Shown here piece after piece: positions 59,100 through 64,000 of a stretch of DNA of 64,000 nt. Below the pieces are notes generated by a model. The model searched no databases, was not told where the DNA came from, and saw nothing but the letters and a program-made list of their open reading frames with translations. Every line of letters starts with the position of its first letter. Position 1 is the first letter of the stretch. Made by a program: the position numbers and the translations under genes. Location of the stretch: positions 1,426,001-1,490,000 of the forward strand of contig NZ_CP079800.1 in assembly GCF_028869115.1 (NCBI RefSeq), given 5' to 3'. The stretch is from Pseudemcibacter aquimaris. GTDB lineage: Bacteria; Pseudomonadota; Alphaproteobacteria; Sphingomonadales; Emcibacteraceae.

Positions 59100-59304
59100 G
59101 AATATGGCTTTCATTATATTTTTTGGTGCTCTCCCAAGCATTTTGTGTGTTTCATATAACAATTTTTTAATTGATCACTCAAGTATATTGCTTGAATAAA
59201 TGCTTACTTAATAATTTAATGATGTTTTTCATTGGTTTAACGAAAAAATTGTGTCATAAATATCATATAAAATTTTGGAGAGAATAATTTAAAAGGGGCC
59301 TATT

Positions 59305-60293
59305 ATGCGCACGTTACTTGTTCCGTTTATTTGTAGCAGTATTTTCGCGTTAACTTCACCAGCAGTATCTCAGGATATTCTTGATCGTCAATCTGACGAT
59401 CCGCTTGTTACGGCGGCATATGCCAAGACGGCTACACCATCTGGTGTTCCTTACCGTGAAAAGGATATGGGGCCAAACAGTCAGGATTGGTTTGAAGGTG
59501 ATCTGGAAACTGCAAATATTGTTTTTGCATCTTCTCCACTTGAAGAAAGTTCATATAGCTGGCGTGGACGCCGTGAAGGATTTATGGGCAATTATGCCAA
59601 AGCGGTTGATATCTTTACGCAAGGGCTGGAACTATACCCGGAAAGCTATGCACTATACCGTTACCGCGGTTATCACCTTGTTAGAAACTATCAGTTTGAA
59701 GAAGGCTTAATCGACCTTCGCCGTGCAGAAGAACTAATCGATGGTGTTGATGTGACACCTGAACAAGAAGGCATTCCAGGAAAATCAAATTATAGCCCAA
59801 GCACATTCAAGCGAAATATCTATTTCTATATCGCACAAAGCAGCATGGCGACGGGTGATTATGCGACCGTTATCGATTATATGGACAAATCATATGAAGC
59901 GAACATGCTTAGAGATAAGGATGATTTCCTTGTGTCGACTGTGTTCTTTAATATATGGCCATGCGCAAAATGGGTCGCCATGAAGAAGCGATCGAAATGG
60001 TAAAAGCTGTTCCAAACGGCCTCGATATCATTGATAACCATTCATATTATGATGCTGTGATGTTCCTAAAAGGGCGTTATAGCCGCGAAAGATTTGAAGG
60101 GCGCGCAGATAGCCTTGGTCGTTATGCAATGGCAATGGTTGATATGTTTGAATCACAAGAGCCAGCAGAAAATGACCGTGAACGCGCAGACCGTACAGCA
60201 AAAGCAGAAAGTGCAAAATCATTGTTTACCGAAGTGACAAACAATAATCCGAAAGGATATTGGCTCGCGGAAGTAGAGCTAGCGGCGCTTTAA
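59305..60293 (+). pseudogene. TPR-type exported protein, interrupted by a one-base frameshift
   Basis: The first part (59305-60003) has a signal peptide (ending SPAVSQ) and a TPR-like region (YSWRGRREGFMGNYAKAVDI, YPESYALYRYRGYHLVRNY). Near 59951 the frame changes: AATATATGG should probably be AATTATATGG, since the intact paralogue downstream reads TLWKYMALRKMGKHAE where this gene gives FFN, then (in the next frame) YMAMRKMGRHEE. The other frame continues to 60293. With one T restored, a protein of about 329 residues results. It is either a fresh pseudogene or a sequencing error. The ribosome site AAGGGGCC is intact. Confidence 0.85.
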
Positions 60294-60319
60294 TAAAAAA
60301 TAACCCTAGGGGAGTATCT

Positions 60320-61252
60320 ATGAATAAATTACTGCTAATGATTGCGGTGATGGGCATGAGTATGCCTGTTTACAGTCACGCGCAAAGTCATGATGACATC
60401 GTGAAAGAGGCATACGCCAAAACACATACACCGACAGGACGCGAATTCCGCGAAACAAATTATGGTGGTGATTTTCAAGCAATGCTGGAAAAAGATCTTG
60501 AAATCGCAAAGGCAGTAATGGAAGTAGCGCCAGACCGTGCATCAAGTTATGAATGGCTTGGCCGTAGGTATGGTTATCTTGGCCGATTACCAGAAGCGAT
60601 CGAAGTTTTTTCAGAAGGACTTAAAAAATTCCCTGAAAATTATAAGCTATACCGTTACCGTGGAAGGCATCTGGCGAGAAATTATCAATGGGATCAGGCA
60701 ATTAGCGATTACAGAAAAGCTGCGGAGCTTTTAAAAGAGCATGATGATAGCTATGAACCAAATGGTATTGCCAATGCATTGGGGCTTACTATTTCGACAT
60801 TCAAACAGAACATCCCATATTATATGGCGCAAACCAGTATGGCGATCGGTGATTATGAAACCGTTTTTGCCGGAATGGATGAAGCGATCAATGTACCTGT
60901 TAAATTTGCCCATATGGAACAACTGGTTCCGGTGACATTATGGAAATATATGGCGCTTAGAAAAATGGGTAAACATGCTGAGGCAGAAGCAGAACTTAAA
61001 AAAGTACCGGATGAATATGATTTGATTGAAAATGATCAGTATCACCGTGCGGTTAATTATTTAAAGGGCAATTACACCCGTGATGAGTTTTTAGCGATTG
61101 CAGATGTAATTGGGAAATACACAGTCGCCATGAAGGATTTATTTGACGGCGATGTCGAAAATGCGAAAAAGCTGTTTAATGAAACAACAGACAGCGGTCC
61201 ACGCGGCTTTTGGCCATCAGAAGCAGAACTTCTAATGCTAGAAGGTAAATAA
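60320..61252 (+). CDS. TPR-repeat exported protein, 310 aa
   Basis: The ATG at 60320 follows AGGGGAG; a signal peptide (MNKLLLMIAVMGMSMPVYSHAQ) begins the protein. Two TPR-type helical pairs are visible near residues 75-140 (YEWLGRRYGYLGRLPEAIEVF, NYKLYRYRGRHLARNYQWDQAI), and more irregular helices follow. TPR proteins bind partners. The tandem copy upstream (59305-60293) is a paralogue with a frameshift. It lies 19 bases upstream of the FGE-like gene and the two are probably one transcript. Confidence 0.82.
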   Translation: MNKLLLMIAVMGMSMPVYSHAQSHDDIVKEAYAKTHTPTGREFRETNYGGDFQAMLEKDLEIAKAVMEVAPDRASSYEWLGRRYGYLGRLPEAIEVFSEGLKKFPENYKLYRYRGRHLARNYQWDQAISDYRKAAELLKEHDDSYEPNGIANALGLTISTFKQNIPYYMAQTSMAIGDYETVFAGMDEAINVPVKFAHMEQLVPVTLWKYMALRKMGKHAEAEAELKKVPDEYDLIENDQYHRAVNYLKGNYTRDEFLAIADVIGKYTVAMKDLFDGDVENAKKLFNETTDSGPRGFWPSEAELLMLEGK

Positions 61253-61271
61253 GTTCGTTAGGAGCAATCAA

Positions 61272-62195
61272 TTGAACAAGAATATTTTAGGAATAATTTT
61301 TCTGGGATTATGTTTAATTGTTGCTCTTAATTATTTGATTTTACCTGTAAAAACAATAACACCCCAGTCTTGTTTGGTCACTAACCAGCAAGTATCGTTA
61401 AATGGTGGAACATTCATGATGGGGTCGAATGATTTCTATCCTGATGAGGCACCGACAGAAGAGGTCACCGTCAAAGCATTTGAAATTGATGAACATGAAG
61501 TTACCAATAGAGAATTTCGTAAGTTCATTGAAGCCACAAATTATGTAACAAGCGCCGAACGTTCAAAAGAGTTGGGCTTTCCGGAAAATGGTTCTGCGGT
61601 TTTTGACGCAGCAAGTTGGAAATTTGTTGCTGGTGCAAATTGGAAACACCCAGAAGGGCCGGGAAGTTCGATAGAAGGACGTGATTTTGACCCTGTTGTT
61701 CAAATCTCACTCGAAGATGCACTGGCCTATGCGAAATGGGTCGGCAGACGATTACCAACAGAAAAAGAGTGGGAATTTGCAGCGCGTAGCGGAATGGACG
61801 GTAAAGCATACGCATGGGGTGATGAATTTAACCCCGATGGCGAACATATGGCAAATACCTGGCAAGGGCACTTCCCAAGCAATAACACGGCAGATGATGG
61901 TTATATGGGGCGCGCACCCGTTGGGTGCTTTCCGGCGAACGAATATGGATTATATGATATCATCGGCAATGTATGGGAATGGACCCAAGATCCGTATTAC
62001 CCAGACCGCCGTAACGCAGACGGTGAAGGGTATGACCCACGCCAACCGGACATTCCAGTAGGGGTGATTAAAGGGGGATCATATTTATGTGCGGCAAACT
62101 TTTGCGCAAGATATAGACCTGCAGCGCGCCATGCACAGGACACCGGGTTAGGTACAAATCACATTGGTTTTAGGACGGCTGCCGATATTCTTTAA
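61272..62195 (+). CDS. Formylglycine-generating-enzyme (SUMF1) family protein, 307 aa, membrane-anchored
   Basis: A TTG start follows AGGAGCAATCAA. An N-terminal helix (residues about 4-22) anchors or exports the protein. The SUMF1/FGE fold is clear: GGTFMMGSNDFYPDEAP, RRLPTEKEWEFAAR, GNVWEW and GGSYLCAANFCARYR. The two cysteines Cys273 and Cys278 lie five residues apart, as the copper-binding catalytic pair of true formylglycine-generating enzymes, which convert a sulphatase cysteine to formylglycine. Many FGE-fold proteins lack them, so activity is plausible. No sulphatase gene is in the window. The two TPR genes upstream are probably on the same transcript. Confidence 0.87.
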   Translation: MNKNILGIIFLGLCLIVALNYLILPVKTITPQSCLVTNQQVSLNGGTFMMGSNDFYPDEAPTEEVTVKAFEIDEHEVTNREFRKFIEATNYVTSAERSKELGFPENGSAVFDAASWKFVAGANWKHPEGPGSSIEGRDFDPVVQISLEDALAYAKWVGRRLPTEKEWEFAARSGMDGKAYAWGDEFNPDGEHMANTWQGHFPSNNTADDGYMGRAPVGCFPANEYGLYDIIGNVWEWTQDPYYPDRRNADGEGYDPRQPDIPVGVIKGGSYLCAANFCARYRPAARHAQDTGLGTNHIGFRTAADIL

Positions 62196-62199
62196 ATTT

Positions 62200-62472
62200 C
62201 TACATCTCATCTTTACCGTCATATGTGCAAATTGCCATAATTAATTGAAGGCATAACACTCCTACCACAGTTACTATAAAGGTTAAAATCATACCTTCGT
62301 TTTCAATGATTTCTTTCAAAAATTTGATATCAAAGATGTAAATCAATACAAAGTTAAGAGTTGCTACAATGAAGCTAGTGATTTCTGGGTTTGAACCTCT
62401 CATATTAAGTATAATTATTGGTAATATAACAAAACCTATAAAGTAAATTACCTGAATATAAGTAGGATCCAT
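62200..62472 (-). CDS. Small membrane protein of unknown function, 90 aa
   Basis: Three hydrophobic segments are visible (residues about 4-22, 31-49 and 60-82: VIYFIGFVILPIIILN, FIVATLNFVLIYIF, ILTFIVTVVGVLCLQLIM). It starts at an ATG whose last base overlaps the stop of the diaminopropionate lyase gene (TAATG), so translation is coupled. No family recognised; with a lyase upstream, an accessory transport or membrane role is only a guess. Confidence 0.6.
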   Translation of the reverse strand: MDPTYIQVIYFIGFVILPIIILNMRGSNPEITSFIVATLNFVLIYIFDIKFLKEIIENEGMILTFIVTVVGVLCLQLIMAICTYDGKDEM

Positions 62473-63632
62473 TAGCTTCCAACGATATCCTTATAAAGTT
62501 CCGGGTCGGTTGCCCCTTCGGTGCCGAATAAAAGAATACGGCTATCTGTGTTAATGCCAAGGGCAGCTCGCATTTCATCATTATCTTTGATTTCCATGAG
62601 TGCCGCAATACCTGCAACACCACTTTCTCCGGCTTCGACACCATGATCACCGCCGACACCCATGGCTATAAGACGCATTGCCGATTTAATGTTATCATCT
62701 GAAATGGTGATGAAATCGTCCGTGTTATCTTTCAAAATATTCCAACCGATTGTGGATGGTTCGCCGCACGATAACCCGCCCATAAGCGTTTCTACCTTGA
62801 TATCCACCATGGTTGGTTTACCTGCTTTTGCACTTTGGTAAAGGCAATCTGCGGTTTCCGGCTCGACAATAACAAAACGCGGACGATGTTCTTTCCAAAT
62901 AGCGGCCATATGGGCGCAAACAGCACCGGCAAGCCCACCAACACCACCTTGAACGATGATGTGGGTCGGGATTTGTTCTTCTTCCATTTGTTTGGCGATT
63001 TCATATGTCATGACCGTATATCCCGCCATAACAAATTTCGGTACATAGGTATAACCGTCATATGATGTATCGGAAATGATGTACCATTCATTTTCAATCG
63101 CGTCGTGCTTAACCCGAACGAGGCTGTCATCATAATTACCATCAACCCAAACGACCTCTGCACCCAGTAATTCTACGGCTATACCGCGGCTTTTGCTGAC
63201 GCCTTTATGCATGTAAATTTTACAATTAATGCCGCATTCATGGGCACCCCATGCAACGGATCTGCCGTGATTGCCATCGGTTGCGGTGACAACAGTGAAA
63301 TTTTTAAGTTCTTCTGCATATTTGCCTGACTTTAAATCTTCGTCTGTGATTTCCTGGCCTTGGTGCTTGGTTTGAAGATGTTCTTTAAGAACGCGAACAA
63401 CTGCGTATGCACCACCAAGTGATTTAAAACTTTTAAGCCCGAAACGTTCGCTTTCGTCCTTGAAATAAATCTTATTAACACCCAGCTCATTTGCCATGCC
63501 GTTTAAATCCTGCAGTGGGGAAGGCTGATACCCGGACCAGTTTTTTATGCTCTCGTATGCTTCTTCGAAAAGTTTTGGATTTAAGACGTGATCGGTATTT
63601 GAATACTCAGGATTATTTTTAAAATGTTGCAT
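62472..63632 (-). CDS. dpaL: Diaminopropionate ammonia-lyase, 386 aa
   Basis: A fold-type II PLP enzyme. The lysine that binds PLP is Lys70 in FGLKSFKSLGGAYA, as in E. coli YgeX/DpaL (Lys77). Asp119 in TATDGNHGRS and the DTSYDGYTYVP region match the two catalytic aspartates of the family, and VQGGVGGLAGAV and GGLSCGEPS are further marks. The enzyme splits 2,3-diaminopropionate to pyruvate and two ammonia, acting on both D and L forms. Length is normal. It lies 12 bases downstream of the DUF924 gene, so they may be co-transcribed. Confidence 0.93.
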   Translation of the reverse strand: MQHFKNNPEYSNTDHVLNPKLFEEAYESIKNWSGYQPSPLQDLNGMANELGVNKIYFKDESERFGLKSFKSLGGAYAVVRVLKEHLQTKHQGQEITDEDLKSGKYAEELKNFTVVTATDGNHGRSVAWGAHECGINCKIYMHKGVSKSRGIAVELLGAEVVWVDGNYDDSLVRVKHDAIENEWYIISDTSYDGYTYVPKFVMAGYTVMTYEIAKQMEEEQIPTHIIVQGGVGGLAGAVCAHMAAIWKEHRPRFVIVEPETADCLYQSAKAGKPTMVDIKVETLMGGLSCGEPSTIGWNILKDNTDDFITISDDNIKSAMRLIAMGVGGDHGVEAGESGVAGIAALMEIKDNDEMRAALGINTDSRILLFGTEGATDPELYKDIVGS

Positions 63633-63644
63633 CGATACTACCCA

Positions 63645-64000
63645 TTAAAATGATGAACCGGGTTCTTTCAGGAACTCTATTTCTTCTTTACGGGAACGTC
63701 TACCTAAAATTTTATTTCTGTGTGGATATCTGCCAAAACGGTCAATGATTGCTTTATGTTTTAATTCAAAATCATAATTATGCTCTAATCCCGGTGCGCT
63801 GAATAATAGCTCTGCCGCGCGGTGAATTTCCGCTGATTCACTATGCATAAAGGGCATATAAAGAAAGGATTTTTGATCATTGTTTAATTTTTGGTCGTAT
63901 CCTTTATCAACAGCCGATTGCGCCAACACAAGCGCAAGCGGGTCGGTCGCAAAAGATTGTTTTTTATCGCGAAACATGTTGCGTGGGAATTGATCAAGAA
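63645..64000 (-). CDS. DUF924 family protein, 5' end outside window
   Basis: Only the C-terminal 117 codons are present; the frame is open to the window edge. The segment LDQFPRNMFR at the edge and FLYMPFMHSE inside are hallmarks of DUF924, a helical TPR-like family without established function. The stop codon is 12 bases before the diaminopropionate lyase start. Confidence 0.88.
   Translation of the reverse strand, partial: LDQFPRNMFRDKKQSFATDPLALVLAQSAVDKGYDQKLNNDQKSFLYMPFMHSESAEIHRAAELLFSAPGLEHNYDFELKHKAIIDRFGRYPHRNKILGRRSRKEEIEFLKEPGSSF

Noticed and set aside
1-64000. CRISPR array, prophage, integrase, IS element or defence island
   Set aside because: No regularly spaced repeats, transposase, integrase, restriction or toxin-antitoxin genes were seen; the repeats in the RTX gene are protein-coding.

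Overview
The window is AT-rich bacterial chromosome (roughly 60% A+T by eye), densely coded on both strands, with no phage, IS element, rRNA, tRNA or CRISPR array that I could find. Gene content suggests an aquatic, probably marine, alphaproteobacterium. The clues are the DUF1285 / CoA-pyrophosphatase / tRNA nucleotidyltransferase row (17449-19880), a possible CtrA-type TTAA-N7-TTAA site, many secreted peptidases, and a giant RTX-type protein. A relative of Kordiimonadales/Emcibacterales would fit, but that is inference.

Layout. 1-3.4 kb: the end of a YtcJ-like amidohydrolase, a 50-residue membrane protein, a glyoxalase-related protein and two exported proteins of unknown role. 3.8-9.7 kb: one RTX/Ig-repeat secreted protein of 1954 residues. 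10-14.1 kb: a DUF5117-type zinc metalloprotease and a tandem pair of exported metallo-beta-lactamase-fold (MBL) proteins. 14.1-16.3 kb: a small protein, a possible regulator remnant, an NsrR-like Rrf2 regulator and an outer-membrane protein. 16.9-24.3 kb: housekeeping-like genes (GNAT, DUF1285, NUDIX, tRNA nucleotidyltransferase), two small regulator operons, an aminotransferase and an imine-reductase-like enzyme. 24.4-30.6 kb: a DUF885 peptidase lipoprotein, small proteins, a fused pair of broken genes (lysR and phzF remnants) and a PAS/GAF histidine kinase. 30.9-41.8 kb: a SPOR lipoprotein, two serine hydrolases, an S9 peptidase, a phosphoesterase, a CHASE-type histidine kinase and an HxlR/SDR/GNAT operon divergent from a glutathione transferase. 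42.7-48.8 kb: two more S9 peptidases, Ada and a GNAT. 48.8-52.7 kb: a BvgS-like kinase with four periplasmic solute-binding domains, cut by one in-frame stop. 52.8-59.1 kb: an aminopeptidase-like hydrolase, thioesterase, HxlR regulator and an operon of two MBL enzymes around an ArsC/LMW-phosphatase-like protein that lacks its nucleophilic cysteine. 59.3-64 kb: a frameshifted TPR gene next to its intact paralogue, a formylglycine-generating-enzyme-like protein, diaminopropionate ammonia-lyase and the end of a DUF924 gene.

How it works together: much of the window encodes exported enzymes for degrading peptides (one metzincin-like protease, one DUF885 protein, three S9 peptidases, one proline-iminopeptidase-like hydrolase, diaminopropionate lyase) and sensing of small molecules (three hybrid-free histidine kinases). 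This suits a heterotroph living on protein-rich organic matter.

The region also shows recent gene decay at three places: the in-frame stop at 49885, the lysR/phzF deletion near 27895, and the one-base frameshift near 59951. No single complete novel system is obvious. The most interesting leads are the four-sensor kinase, the Cys-to-Ser ArsC-like protein between two MBL enzymes, and a candidate minus-strand small RNA with a C-rich anti-Shine-Dalgarno stretch at about 16453-16530.
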